In this document: one piece after another, positions 16,258 to 25,161 of the stretch
How the letters are laid out: every line of letters begins with the position of its first letter
How positions within the stretch are numbered: position 1 is the first letter of the stretch
Notes under the pieces: generated by a model
What the model saw: the letters and a program-made list of their open reading frames with translations, nothing else
What the model was told of the DNA's origin: nothing
The model's database searches: none
Origin: a virus
Length of the DNA: 64,000 nucleotides
IMG/VR virus record: IMGVR_UViG_3300034418_007369
Location: 16,292-80,291 of that record
Direction: 5' to 3' (one strand)
Program-made: the position numbers and the translations under genes

Positions 16258-16685
16258 AAATAGAAATAGTAGGATTAGACGCAAGGGGCTACATATGGAT
16301 GCCGCTATCCGCAGCCGCCGAGAATGTTAATAGATCAAAACTTCATGAAAAAGCATACAAACTTATTGAAGAATTCTATCCGTATGATACGATATTGGAA
16401 GAAGTGACACTCCCCGGAAGCAAAGACCAATTTGGAGGAAAATCCCTTAGAGCGGACTTGTTTTTACCAGCTAGAAGAATTATAATAGAAGTTCATGGAG
16501 AGCAACATTATAAGTTTAACAAGTTCTTTTTTAAGAGCAAGCTAGACTTTTATAAAGCCAAAGCCAGAGACTCAGACAAAAGAGAGTGGTGCGAGTTGAA
16601 CGAAATAGAACTGATAGAATTAAATTATAATGAGGACATTGATGAGTGGAGAACAAAAATTAGAAGAGTTTCTTCTAGCGATTGA
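16254..16685 (+). CDS. Small EDxHD/PD-(D/E)xK-type nuclease
   Basis: 143 residues, ATGA-coupled to recA. The catalytic-looking core is RADLFLPARRIIIEVHGEQH (Asp and Glu on adjacent strands, then His), followed by DKREWCELNEIELIELNY, where the last strand and its Glu end the fold. This resembles the EDxHD branch shared by Vsr-like and phage endonucleases. Tight linkage to recA suggests a recombination nuclease rather than a selfish homing gene. A second protein with a similar core lies at 43202-43972. Confidence 0.65.
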   Translation: MKIEIVGLDARGYIWMPLSAAAENVNRSKLHEKAYKLIEEFYPYDTILEEVTLPGSKDQFGGKSLRADLFLPARRIIIEVHGEQHYKFNKFFFKSKLDFYKAKARDSDKREWCELNEIELIELNYNEDIDEWRTKIRRVSSSD

Positions 16686-17103
16686 TAATTGGATAGAGTG
16701 TAAAGGGCTTCCGAAGGTTGAGCAAAAAGAAGACATTGAAGCTATTCTTAATATGCGATCTCACGATATAAACCATCTCTCTGCAAAAGAATGTCTGGCG
16801 TATGCCTATGAGCTATACGCATATTCAGACTATCTTGAATCCATAAAAGCCAAAGAAAAGATCGTTTTAGATTGGGCGGATTCCAGTATTTGGTATATAA
16901 TATCTAAGTCTCTAGACTCTTACGGCACAAGCTATACGAAATGGGAACAGAAGTATTATTCTGCCGTAAAAGAAAACCCTCTAGCGTCTGATATATTAAA
17001 AATCAAGAAGCACGCAGAAGCAAGACTGTCTTGCGTAGATGGTAAATCTAACAAGGTATTGAGAATGGCAGACACATTAAGTAATTTATCAAAAACAAGA
17101 TGA
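16642..17103 (+). CDS. Hypothetical helical protein
   Basis: 153 residues from the ATG at 16642, with AGGAC close upstream; the ATG at 16630 is in frame but has no ribosome site. It overlaps the nuclease gene by 44 bases. Helical throughout, with LSAKECLAYAYELYAYSDYL, DWADSSIWYIISKSLDSYG and YTKWEQKYYSAVKEN. No Cys cluster. From its place between recombination and helicase genes it may be a helicase loader or recombination mediator, but no sequence hallmark supports either. Confidence 0.6.
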   Translation: MSGEQKLEEFLLAIDNWIECKGLPKVEQKEDIEAILNMRSHDINHLSAKECLAYAYELYAYSDYLESIKAKEKIVLDWADSSIWYIISKSLDSYGTSYTKWEQKYYSAVKENPLASDILKIKKHAEARLSCVDGKSNKVLRMADTLSNLSKTR

Positions 17104-17110
17104 GGTTAAA

Positions 17111-17521
17111 ATGCTAGACAAATTTATTGAATCACTAACCGCAGAACAAAAGATGGCGCTCATAGAAACCCTAAGTGAAAGTATTGAAAAACCAGCGGAG
17201 ACTAAAAAAGAACAACGTCCAGAACCAGTAAAATTATCAAGTGCAGATATTGGCTTGGACTTTACGGTTTCTAAAGACGGCGGGCAAGTTAGAACTAGAA
17301 TCCCCGTTACGGAGAACAAAAGGTTTAATAGCTTTACTGATGACGGAACAGAAGCAAAGGGCGCAGAGTTTAAAACGCCGGATGTCAAGCCTACCGAGCG
17401 ACGACGACAGCCAACCAAGATGATAGATCAGAAATGCACCAAGTGTCAAAACTCTGTTAAGGTTCATCCTACGCACGCTAGGGAGTGGTATGTTTGCGAC
17501 AGGTGCATTGGTGGCCGATAA
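17111..17521 (+). CDS. Small protein with a C-terminal zinc ribbon
   Basis: 136 residues. A helical N-terminus (LDKFIESLTAEQKMALIETL) is followed by a charged linker, a beta-like middle (DIGLDFTVSKDGGQVRTRI) and a C-terminal zinc ribbon, CTKCQNSVKVHP to CDRC, giving a CxxC...CxxC site in the last 30 residues. It abuts the DnaB start (TAATGA) and is probably a replication accessory or single-strand binding factor by context; function not established. Confidence 0.65.
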   Translation: MLDKFIESLTAEQKMALIETLSESIEKPAETKKEQRPEPVKLSSADIGLDFTVSKDGGQVRTRIPVTENKRFNSFTDDGTEAKGAEFKTPDVKPTERRRQPTKMIDQKCTKCQNSVKVHPTHAREWYVCDRCIGGR

Positions 17522-18984
17522 TGAAAAAGAACAAACTACAGGACTTAGCTTCTGAAAGGGCTGTACTGGCGGCACTGTGTCAGTACGGGCTAGACTGTTA
17601 TCTTGACATTGATTTTGTAGATGGCGACCATTTTACAGATGACATGAATCAAGTTTTGTTTAGCTGTATTCATAAAACAATATCTGACAACGCAAAGGTA
17701 GAATTAACATCTATTCTATCTGCTGCAAATAGTCTTGGTGTTGGCGATGCGCTAAACAACAAGGAAGAAATGGGGTTCATCAGATCCCTGTTTAATTTCC
17801 CAGTAAATTTAGAAAACTCGCAAATTCATGCCGCTAAAATCGCAAAGCTAAAGCTGGCTAGAGATTTAAAGAAAACACTAAGCGGCTGCCAGAAAAGCGT
17901 AGAGTCCATGACGGGCGAAGAAGATATTGTAGACCTTATCTCTATGGTAGAATCTCCTATCTTAGATGCTACATCTGCAATATATCAAACATCAAGTAAT
18001 AAAACAGAAGTAATGGGAGAGGGTATTGATGAATACTTGGATTTTCTCACAGAGAATGTATCAGATTTTGTTGGAATCCCCACAGGGTTTGCACGATATG
18101 ATGCTGCTATTGGCGGTGGGCTGCGTCGAAAATGTGTTGACTTAGTAGCGGCGCGACCCAAGGTTGGTAAGTCTATGTTTTGCGATGCTGTTGCGCTCAA
18201 CATATCAATGCAAAATGTTCCCGTTCTTGTTCTAGATACTGAAATGTCTAAAGAAGATCACTACAATAGAATTCTAGCTAGTATTAGTGGTGTTGAAATT
18301 AACAAAATATCCACTGGTAAATATTCTGATAATGTAATAGAAAATGAAAAGGTTCGTGCCGCCGGTGAAAAACTTAAAAACATACCATACCACTATATTA
18401 GTATTGCAGGTCAGTCTTTTGATAATATACTTTCTATTATGCGTAAATGGATTTATCAGCACGTTGGGTTTGACGAAAGCGGCAGAACTAACGATTGTGT
18501 AATTATTTATGATTATCTTAAACTGATGAGTTCAGACGGCATTAGTGCGTCTATGCAGGAATATCAAGTTCTTGGCTTTCAAATTACCAAGCTGCATAAC
18601 TTTATGGTTAAATATGATGTTCCATGTTTGAGCTTTGTGCAGTTGAACAGAGATGGTATCACAAAAGAAAGCACCGATGCGGTATCTGGCTCCGACCGTC
18701 TTATTTGGCTTTGTACCAGTTTTACAATTTTTAAGATGAAATCAGACGAAGAAAAAGCGGAGGACAATCCTAAAAATGGAAATAGAAAACTTGTTCCCAT
18801 TGTAGCCAGACATGGTGAAGGATTAGATGATGGTGATTATATTTCGATGAAGATGTTTGGTAATATTGGACGTTTAGAAGAAGGCATGACTAGAAATGAA
18901 ATTCATAACAATGCCAAATCAAGAAGTGAAGGATTTGAAATAAATGAAAACTTTGACCCCGAATCAGATCTCAGCAGCGTGTGA
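17521..18984 (+). CDS. dnaB: DnaB-type replicative helicase
   Basis: 487 residues from the ATG at 17521; the in-frame start at 17485 lies inside the previous gene. An N-terminal helical domain opens with SERAVLAALCQYG, the DnaB entry motif. The RecA-type motor has Walker A ARPKVGKSMF (Lys217-Ser218), VLVLDTEMSKE (Walker 1a/catalytic Glu), CVIIYDYLKLM as Walker B, and FVQLNRDG...GSDRLIW near the arginine-finger region. It forms a hexamer that unwinds the fork. The next gene, the primase, overlaps its end by 41 bases. Confidence 0.92.
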   Translation: MKKNKLQDLASERAVLAALCQYGLDCYLDIDFVDGDHFTDDMNQVLFSCIHKTISDNAKVELTSILSAANSLGVGDALNNKEEMGFIRSLFNFPVNLENSQIHAAKIAKLKLARDLKKTLSGCQKSVESMTGEEDIVDLISMVESPILDATSAIYQTSSNKTEVMGEGIDEYLDFLTENVSDFVGIPTGFARYDAAIGGGLRRKCVDLVAARPKVGKSMFCDAVALNISMQNVPVLVLDTEMSKEDHYNRILASISGVEINKISTGKYSDNVIENEKVRAAGEKLKNIPYHYISIAGQSFDNILSIMRKWIYQHVGFDESGRTNDCVIIYDYLKLMSSDGISASMQEYQVLGFQITKLHNFMVKYDVPCLSFVQLNRDGITKESTDAVSGSDRLIWLCTSFTIFKMKSDEEKAEDNPKNGNRKLVPIVARHGEGLDDGDYISMKMFGNIGRLEEGMTRNEIHNNAKSRSEGFEINENFDPESDLSSV

Positions 18985-19963
18985 CGCGCTAAAAGATTCT
19001 ATTCCAGAAGTGCTTGAAAGACTTGATATTGAGTATATAGAATACAGCAATAGATACGCTTTTCCTTGTCCTATTCACGGCGGCGACAATCCAGAAGGAT
19101 GTTGTGTCTTTCTAGATGGTGATGACGTTGTGGGAAACTGGAAATGCTGGACAGCCGGGTGTGACGACGACTATGCGAGAAACATATTTGGATTTATTAG
19201 AGGCTGTTTAACCACCAAGAAGGGATCAGAAGCGACTCTTTCAGAAACATATAAATTTTGTGAGTCTATAGCAAAAGCAGAAGAAAGAGAAGAAATAGAC
19301 ATCAATCCTGCTAAAGAAGCTAAAATGATTGATATTTTTTTGAAGCAGTCTGTCGCGACAATACCAACAATCTCAAGACAGGATGTTCGATCTAAAATAC
19401 AAATACCATCACAATATTATATGGACAGAGGATACTCAGAGGAAGTTCTTGACTTGTTTGATGTTGGTACATGTTTAGATAGCAATAGGCCAATGTGTAA
19501 TCGGGCCGTTGTTCCTATCTATGATGTAAACGATTGTTATGTTGGATGTGTTGGTAGATCAATCTATGATAACATGCAACCAAAATGGCTACACAGTAAA
19601 GGTTTTAAAAAAGAACATCTTTATGGGTTAAATATCGCAAAAGACCATATAATAAGAAGTAGAACCGTTTTCTTGCTAGAAGGTCAGGGCGATGTTTGGA
19701 GAATGCACGAGGCCGGATATAGCAACTCTGTTAGTATATTCGGCGCGTCCATAACAGATGAACAGCTGATATTGCTTGAAGAGATAGGAGTCATGAATGT
19801 AATAATATTAACAGACTATGATGAGGCCGGAAACAAGGCGGCCACTCAAATCATGAAAAAATGTGGAAGAAGATTTAATTATTTACGGCCAACTCTTGAC
19901 GCTAAAGATGTTGGCGATTTATCCGTTGAACAATTGCAAGAACAATTAAAGGCTATCTTATGA
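18944..19963 (+). CDS. DNA primase with zinc-binding and Toprim domains
   Basis: 339 residues. A zinc-binding site at the N-terminus has Cys42 and His45 (PCPIHGGDNP), then Cys68 and Cys73 (WKCWTAGC). The catalytic Toprim core has Glu246 (FLLEGQGDVWRM) and the DxD pair Asp291/Asp293 (ILTDYDEAG). It should lay RNA primers for the DnaB helicase. At 339 residues it is as short as phage T4 or T7-type primase units. ATG at 18944 is the only plausible start. It overlaps the kinase gene by four bases. Confidence 0.9.
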   Translation: MKTLTPNQISAACDALKDSIPEVLERLDIEYIEYSNRYAFPCPIHGGDNPEGCCVFLDGDDVVGNWKCWTAGCDDDYARNIFGFIRGCLTTKKGSEATLSETYKFCESIAKAEEREEIDINPAKEAKMIDIFLKQSVATIPTISRQDVRSKIQIPSQYYMDRGYSEEVLDLFDVGTCLDSNRPMCNRAVVPIYDVNDCYVGCVGRSIYDNMQPKWLHSKGFKKEHLYGLNIAKDHIIRSRTVFLLEGQGDVWRMHEAGYSNSVSIFGASITDEQLILLEEIGVMNVIILTDYDEAGNKAATQIMKKCGRRFNYLRPTLDAKDVGDLSVEQLQEQLKAIL

Positions 19964-20772
19964 CTAAAATATTAGCGTTTTCTGGAAAGAAACAATCTGG
20001 CAAAAGCACATCTTCAAACTTTATTCATGGCTATCAACTAAGAGCCTTTAGAGTTATAGAAAACTTCGCCCTAAATGAAAAAGGCGACCTCTTAATAAGA
20101 ACAGGAGAATCAAATGACTCTTACGGGATGCTGGATGTTAACAGGTTCGATGCGCAATTTGCCGAGTGGGCTGGATATAATATGTGGCCCTATATTAAAA
20201 AATACTCACTAGCCACGCCACTGAAGCTAATGGCTGTAGAGCTGTTTGGCCTAAGTGACGAGCAGGTGTTTGGCACAGACGTTCAAAAAAATACAAAGAC
20301 TCACATAAAGTGGGAAAACATGCCAATTTCAATAGCACAAAGAAAAAAGCTAAACAAGTACGGCAGAATGACAGCTAGAGAATTTCTACAGTTTTTTGGA
20401 ACAGAAATTTGCAGAAAGATTCATAATGATGTTTGGGTCGAGCGTCTTGTTAAAGATATTGAGATGGAATCTTCTTTGCTTGCGGTCGTTGATGATGTTA
20501 GATTTCAAAATGAAGTAGAGCTTATTCAGAAAGCGGGCGGCAGGGTTATAAGACTAACAAGACAGCCACATGAAGATAATCACTCTAGCGAAACAGAGCT
20601 AGATAATTATGAAGATTTTGATGCGGTTATTGACAATACAGACCTAAGCATTACCGAAACAAATAAACAAATTATTGATTTGTTAGAAAAATGGGGATGG
20701 CTAGGAGAAGAAGTTTTACTACAGAGCGAAGAACAGGAGAGATTAACAGGTATTCAAGCAATAAGGAGCTAG
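19960..20772 (+). CDS. Deoxynucleoside monophosphate kinase
   Basis: 270 residues. P-loop GKKQSGKSTS at 9-18, then a lid-type region (LKLMAVELFGLSDEQVFG, TAREFLQFFGTEICRKI), DVRFQNEVELIQKAGGRVIR as the conserved base- and phosphate-binding segment, and VIDNTDLSITETNKQI at the end. This order matches T4 gp1-like dNMP kinases, which phosphorylate dNMPs to dNDPs. It completes the nucleotide supply set (RNR, dUTPase). The ATGA start overlaps the primase stop. Confidence 0.85.
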   Translation: MTKILAFSGKKQSGKSTSSNFIHGYQLRAFRVIENFALNEKGDLLIRTGESNDSYGMLDVNRFDAQFAEWAGYNMWPYIKKYSLATPLKLMAVELFGLSDEQVFGTDVQKNTKTHIKWENMPISIAQRKKLNKYGRMTAREFLQFFGTEICRKIHNDVWVERLVKDIEMESSLLAVVDDVRFQNEVELIQKAGGRVIRLTRQPHEDNHSSETELDNYEDFDAVIDNTDLSITETNKQIIDLLEKWGWLGEEVLLQSEEQERLTGIQAIRS

Positions 20773-20773
20773 G

Positions 20774-21796
20774 ATGATAGTAACGTATATTAGGTCGTCT
20801 AGCTATGGCAACTATGAATTTTGTCAGATGCAGTATTTTATGACATATGTCTTAGGTCATAGATCGGCTTCTGGAAAAAAGGCGCAACAGGGTACAGCCT
20901 GTCATAAGGTCATGGAATGCTTAGCGGCATGTAAAAAAGAACTACAAGAAAAGCCAGAAGAAAAAAATCTATCTATTACAGATGATGCTATTGGCGAAGT
21001 AGAATTTACACCCAAAAAGCTCTACACTAAAAAATTTGTAAAAGATTTAATGGATAGAAGTTATGAGTATTATACCTCTATGGATGACCATAAGTACTAT
21101 CCGGCAGATTTTAGATTTTGTGAACAGCAAGTTGAAACGGCACTTACTTACAATGATGGTCAGTTCGACCCTAGAAATAGAACCATTGTAGACACAGAGC
21201 CTACTTTCGATATTCCTATTGAAGAAGATTGGGCTAAGTTTGAATATGAAATGCCAGATGGAACCAAACTAAATGGACAGCTCGCTATCAAAGGAACTAT
21301 TGACTTAGTTACACAAATTGATGACGGCGTTATAGAGGTCATAGACTGGAAAACAGGACAAAGAAAGAACTGGGCGACCGGAGAAGAAAAAACTTACGAA
21401 AAACTTCTTGAAGATCCTCAACTTCTATTGTATAACTATGCGATATCTAAATTATATCCAGACTATGAACAGGCTATTATGTCTATCTTCTTCACAAGAG
21501 ACGGCGGCCCTTTTAGCATGTGTTTTGATGCGTCAGATCAAGACAGGTTTTTGGGTATGCTAAAAGCCAGATACGAAGAAATAAAACAAAATATTAAACC
21601 AAAGCCAATTAAACAAAACAGAATGGATTTTAGATGTCAAAAACTATGTCATTTTTATAAGAATAATTGGCCCGGAACAAATACTACAATGTGTCAGCAT
21701 GTCGAGGGCAGGCTGCACACGATTGGCTATAAAGAGACCCTCAAAGAGTGTACTAAGGAAGGATTTAACATAGGATATTATGAGGCTCCGGGATAA
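20774..21796 (+). CDS. RecB/Cas4-like PD-(D/E)xK exonuclease, probable iron-sulfur protein
   Basis: 340 residues. The N-terminus has SSYGNYEFCQMQYF with Cys17, then His44 in GTACHKVMECL (RecB motif I). The PD-(D/E)xK core is GTIDLV followed by EVIDWKTGQ, and QLLLYNYAISKLYPDY is the RecB QxxxY motif. The C-terminus carries three more Cys (CQKLC and MCQH). With Cys17 these give the four ligands expected for the AddB/Cas4-type 4Fe-4S cluster. It probably processes DNA ends for recombination. No Cas1 or Cas2 is present, so it is not a CRISPR gene. Confidence 0.8.
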   Translation: MIVTYIRSSSYGNYEFCQMQYFMTYVLGHRSASGKKAQQGTACHKVMECLAACKKELQEKPEEKNLSITDDAIGEVEFTPKKLYTKKFVKDLMDRSYEYYTSMDDHKYYPADFRFCEQQVETALTYNDGQFDPRNRTIVDTEPTFDIPIEEDWAKFEYEMPDGTKLNGQLAIKGTIDLVTQIDDGVIEVIDWKTGQRKNWATGEEKTYEKLLEDPQLLLYNYAISKLYPDYEQAIMSIFFTRDGGPFSMCFDASDQDRFLGMLKARYEEIKQNIKPKPIKQNRMDFRCQKLCHFYKNNWPGTNTTMCQHVEGRLHTIGYKETLKECTKEGFNIGYYEAPG

Positions 21797-21797
21797 T

Positions 21798-22520
21798 ATG
21801 AAGGGAATAATTTTAGCAGGTGGCACAGGAAGCAGGCTTTACCCGCTTACAAAAGTTACAAACAAGCATCTTTTACCAGTCGGAAAATTTCCAATGATTC
21901 ACTATCCAATAGTGAACATGAAAAACGCTGGCATAACAGACATATTGATTGTTAGCGGAACAGATCATGTGGGAGACATGATAGCTTTTTTAGGCAGCGG
22001 AAGCGAATATGGTTGCGACTTTACCTTTAAGGTTCAGGATCAGCCAGATGGAATCGCCGGAGCTTTAAAACTGTGCAAGTCTTTTGTTGGGAGTGATAAT
22101 TTTTTGGTTGTCTTGGGGGATAATATTTTTGAAATTGACATTAAGCATCACATAGATTCATTTAACACATCTGCAAAGTTTTTCTTTAAACGCATGGAAA
22201 ATCCTAATAGGTTTGGTGTTGCTGTTCTAAATGACGATTTTGAATTATTAGAAATAGAAGAAAAGCCAAGCAATCCCAAGAGTGATTTAGCCTGTATGGG
22301 CATATATATGTATACAAGCGAACTTTTTAATTATGTGGACGATCTTAAAAAATCAGAGAGAATGGAGTACGAAGTTTCCGATTTAAATAATCTCATGATA
22401 AAAAACCATAAGACGAGTTACGTTATCATGGATGAATTTTGCATGGACGCAGGCACTATGGACTCCTATCACTATACAAATAAAATTTTAATAGAAAATG
22501 ATAAACGACCAAGGGGGTAG
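21798..22520 (+). CDS. rmlA: Glucose-1-phosphate thymidylyltransferase (RmlA-like)
   Basis: 240 residues from the ATG at 21798. Nucleotidyltransferase signature ILAGGTGSRLYPLTKVTNKH at the N-terminus, then LLPVGKFPMIHYP, LVVLGDNIFE (metal Asp) and AGTMDSY near the end. It should make dTDP-glucose from dTTP and glucose 1-phosphate. It lies between the RecB-like nuclease and a glycosyltransferase, ~20 kb away from the RmlB gene it would feed (41809-42714). At 240 residues it is shorter than the ~290 of bacterial RmlA and lacks the C-terminal helical part. Confidence 0.85.
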   Translation: MKGIILAGGTGSRLYPLTKVTNKHLLPVGKFPMIHYPIVNMKNAGITDILIVSGTDHVGDMIAFLGSGSEYGCDFTFKVQDQPDGIAGALKLCKSFVGSDNFLVVLGDNIFEIDIKHHIDSFNTSAKFFFKRMENPNRFGVAVLNDDFELLEIEEKPSNPKSDLACMGIYMYTSELFNYVDDLKKSERMEYEVSDLNNLMIKNHKTSYVIMDEFCMDAGTMDSYHYTNKILIENDKRPRG

Positions 22521-22522
22521 CC

Positions 22523-23404
22523 GTGTCGCAGTTGATAGACCTAAAAAAAGACTTTGATTTGGGGAATAAATTTTTACTAGACGTAGCGTCAGAGCTATCT
22601 AACACTCTAGATGATAGTTATAGGGTTGTTATTAAGTATGATCTACAAGATTACAATATTCCAAAAGACGACAAGAAAAATATACTTTTTGCGCTGTCTA
22701 GAGAAACACATGAACTACCAAGATACACAGAAGACGAAAGGATTTTTCTTACGTTTCATAACTATGCTCCTTTAGACGCTTGGGGACATCCGATAAATCA
22801 TCCGAAAGTTGTGCCGCTGCCGCTTGGATTCTTTATAAATGATATGACCTCCAAGGTTGAAGAAATAAAGCCTCACGAAGATAGAGAATATGACTTCTGT
22901 TTCGTTGGACAGATACCGCATACCGGAACAAGAGATAAGTTTAAAAGATGTTTAGACAATATGCTAGAGCGCATAGGAAATAAATACAAATACTACGTCA
23001 AATATACTGAGTCTTTTGGTTGCGGCTTAGATCATCAAGAATATATTGACTTATTAAACAACTCAAAAATTTGCCTATGTCCGACTGGGGCATATAGTGA
23101 TGAGTCTTTTAGATTTTTTGAATCTATAGCTATGGGGGCGTTCCCTATGGTTGAAATGCTGCCAAGGTTTTGGTATTATGAACAGGCACCAATGTTTTTC
23201 GCTAAATGGCAATTCTTAGATAGCTTTCTAGAAAATTCTTTAAATTTTTTACGATCTGAAAATAAAAGAGTTGCACTTGAACAAATTGTAAACTACAATA
23301 ATACAATATTGAATACTGTCACCCTTTCTGGATTTTTGAAAAAGATAATTGATGAACAGCAAATACATACCAATAAATTGCAAGACCCACTTCAGTCTCC
23401 TTAA
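22523..23404 (+). CDS. Exostosin-like glycosyltransferase
   Basis: 293 residues from a GTG at 22523 after a strong AAGGGGG ribosome site. The middle has CFVGQIPHTGTRDKFKRCL and the donor half has SKICLCPTGAYSDESFRFFE, then SIAMGAFPMVEML, the pattern seen in exostosin-family and related GT-B transferases. The first ~100 residues are a mixed acceptor-side domain. It follows RmlA by two bases, suggesting use of a dTDP-sugar. The last 53 bases overlap the polymerase gene. Confidence 0.65.
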   Translation: MSQLIDLKKDFDLGNKFLLDVASELSNTLDDSYRVVIKYDLQDYNIPKDDKKNILFALSRETHELPRYTEDERIFLTFHNYAPLDAWGHPINHPKVVPLPLGFFINDMTSKVEEIKPHEDREYDFCFVGQIPHTGTRDKFKRCLDNMLERIGNKYKYYVKYTESFGCGLDHQEYIDLLNNSKICLCPTGAYSDESFRFFESIAMGAFPMVEMLPRFWYYEQAPMFFAKWQFLDSFLENSLNFLRSENKRVALEQIVNYNNTILNTVTLSGFLKKIIDEQQIHTNKLQDPLQSP

Positions 23405-24944
23405 AGGATTCTCTAATCCCGATAGACTAGCGAAACTGTGCGCTTCATATAACTATGGGGCGTGCGTTCTTGCTGATGTCAACACTCTTTCTGGCGCCGT
23501 GAACTTTCATCAGGCGTGTACGAAGAATGGCGTCAAGCCAATACTAGGACTAGACACAGAGCAATTCCTCCTAATTGCAAAGAATAAAGCTGGATGGCTA
23601 GACCTTATTAAATATTCTTCAGAAGAACAAGATATTGACACTCTGAAAAGAATAGCTGATAATGGCAACATTTTGTTTATAACAACAGAAGATAGTCCAG
23701 CCCAAAAGAAAATGTGGGGAAAGAATTATTTTTGTTATGATTATATTTCTGATGCGGTGTATTATTGCACCAAAGAAGAAGCAGAGCTACATAGAATCAT
23801 TCTGTGTTCTGGGATGAAAACCAGCATTCCGAAAGTTACGGCAAAGCTGCAAAAGGGAGAAGATTTTGAAAACAAACACTTCTTTACAAGTGAAGATTAT
23901 TGCTTAAAGCCGACAAGCAGAGTCACAGGTAATAAAAAATTATTTGACGCACTCGCTTCGTGCGAAGAGTATGAAATCACCGGAAAGCCAATGCTGCCAG
24001 AGTTTGATGTGCCTGAAGGGTTTGATAGTGATGAGTATCTTAAAGAGCTTTGTCGGCATGGTTGGAAATCTAAACTCGCCCCCGCTGGCAAAGTGTCCGA
24101 CCCAAAACAGAAAGAAATCTATCTGCAAAGAGTAAAGACTGAGCTTGAAGTTATCTTTAAGGCTAATCTTAGTGGTTATTTTTTGATCGTGCAAGATATT
24201 GTCAATTATGTTAAAAATCGTGGCTGGATCGCTGGTCCCGGTCGAGGATCTGCTGCCGGGTGTTTGATCTCTTATTTAGTTGGAATCACAGAAGTTGATC
24301 CAATTGAATTTGACTTACTCTTTGAGAGATTTTATAACGAGGGACGGAATACGGAAGATCACGTCTCGCTTCCAGATGTTGATATGGATGTTCCCGCAGA
24401 ACATCGAGACGAAGTAATTGACTACATTAAAGAAAAGTATGGAATTGATAAGGTCTCCCAGATGGTAACATTTGGTAAACTACAAGGTCGCGCGGCGATC
24501 AAAGAAGTTTTAAGAATCAATGATGCTGTATCTTTTTCTGAAATGAACGCTATTACAGATAGTATTCCAGATGAAGCTAAAATTTCTGACCAGCTAGAAC
24601 TCATGGAAGATAAGTCTATTATCAGATGGGCGCTAGAAAACGAATCAGAAGCGCTAAAGAGCTGGTGCTATTATGATGAAGAAGGAAACTTAGAAGGACC
24701 GCTATCAAGATATTTTGAACAAGCTATTAAAATTGAAGGAACAAATAAATCTCAGGGCAAACATGCTGCCGGTGTAATTATATCTAAACATCCACTAGCA
24801 GAGGTTTGTCCAATGGTTAAAGACAAGAATGGTAAAATGATTGCCGCGCTTGAGATGAATGACCTAGAGGCTATGGGTCATGTTAAGTTTGATGTTCTTG
24901 GAATTGACTTGTTAAGTAAAATTATGGAAATATGTGAGGATTAA
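23352..24944 (+). CDS. dnaE: DNA polymerase III alpha, N-terminal half (PHP and palm)
   Basis: 530 residues from the ATG at 23352 (TTG at 23349 is less likely). The first ~80 residues are a PHP-like domain, but its first motif reads KTHFSLLKG instead of HxH, so it is probably not metal-active. The palm has GPGRGSAAGCLISYL and all three catalytic Asp: Asp344 and Asp346 in PDVDMDVPAE, Asp514 in VKFDVLG. The gene ends 16 residues after the last one, where the fingers should begin. The rest is encoded at 25850-27391. No intein sequence is seen at the break. Confidence 0.9.
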   Translation: MNSKYIPINCKTHFSLLKGFSNPDRLAKLCASYNYGACVLADVNTLSGAVNFHQACTKNGVKPILGLDTEQFLLIAKNKAGWLDLIKYSSEEQDIDTLKRIADNGNILFITTEDSPAQKKMWGKNYFCYDYISDAVYYCTKEEAELHRIILCSGMKTSIPKVTAKLQKGEDFENKHFFTSEDYCLKPTSRVTGNKKLFDALASCEEYEITGKPMLPEFDVPEGFDSDEYLKELCRHGWKSKLAPAGKVSDPKQKEIYLQRVKTELEVIFKANLSGYFLIVQDIVNYVKNRGWIAGPGRGSAAGCLISYLVGITEVDPIEFDLLFERFYNEGRNTEDHVSLPDVDMDVPAEHRDEVIDYIKEKYGIDKVSQMVTFGKLQGRAAIKEVLRINDAVSFSEMNAITDSIPDEAKISDQLELMEDKSIIRWALENESEALKSWCYYDEEGNLEGPLSRYFEQAIKIEGTNKSQGKHAAGVIISKHPLAEVCPMVKDKNGKMIAALEMNDLEAMGHVKFDVLGIDLLSKIMEICED

Positions 24945-25160
24945 ATGAATGCTACAAAAGAAGAATATATGTCTGTGATTTTTTCTGGTTGCAGTATTGA
25001 CTATAAAGATATTACATTTTGTAATTTGGCTAATCACTATAGAAGATTGGCAAGATCAAATGAATATCAAGTATGGTCAGACAGACAAAACGAATATCAC
25101 CTATTTAAAAATATCGAAGATGCTGTTGATAAGTTTATTGAACTAAAGAAAAGGAAGTAA
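24945..25160 (+). CDS. Small protein inserted between the two polymerase genes, unknown function
   Basis: 71 residues, starting at the base after the dnaE-N stop. It has two Cys (FSGCSIDYKDITFCN), a basic helix NLANHYRRLARSNEY, then a WSDRQNEYHLFK and a helical end (AVDKFIELKKRK). No homology to polymerase domains or intein motifs is visible. Its position suggests it either arrived with the split or helps the two halves associate, but neither can be shown. Confidence 0.6.
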   Translation: MNATKEEYMSVIFSGCSIDYKDITFCNLANHYRRLARSNEYQVWSDRQNEYHLFKNIEDAVDKFIELKKRK

Positions 25161-25161
25161 C

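Noticed and set aside
20774-21796. Cas4 gene of a CRISPR system
   Set aside because: The fold is shared with RecB/AddB-type nucleases, and no Cas1, Cas2 or repeat-spacer array is present in the window.
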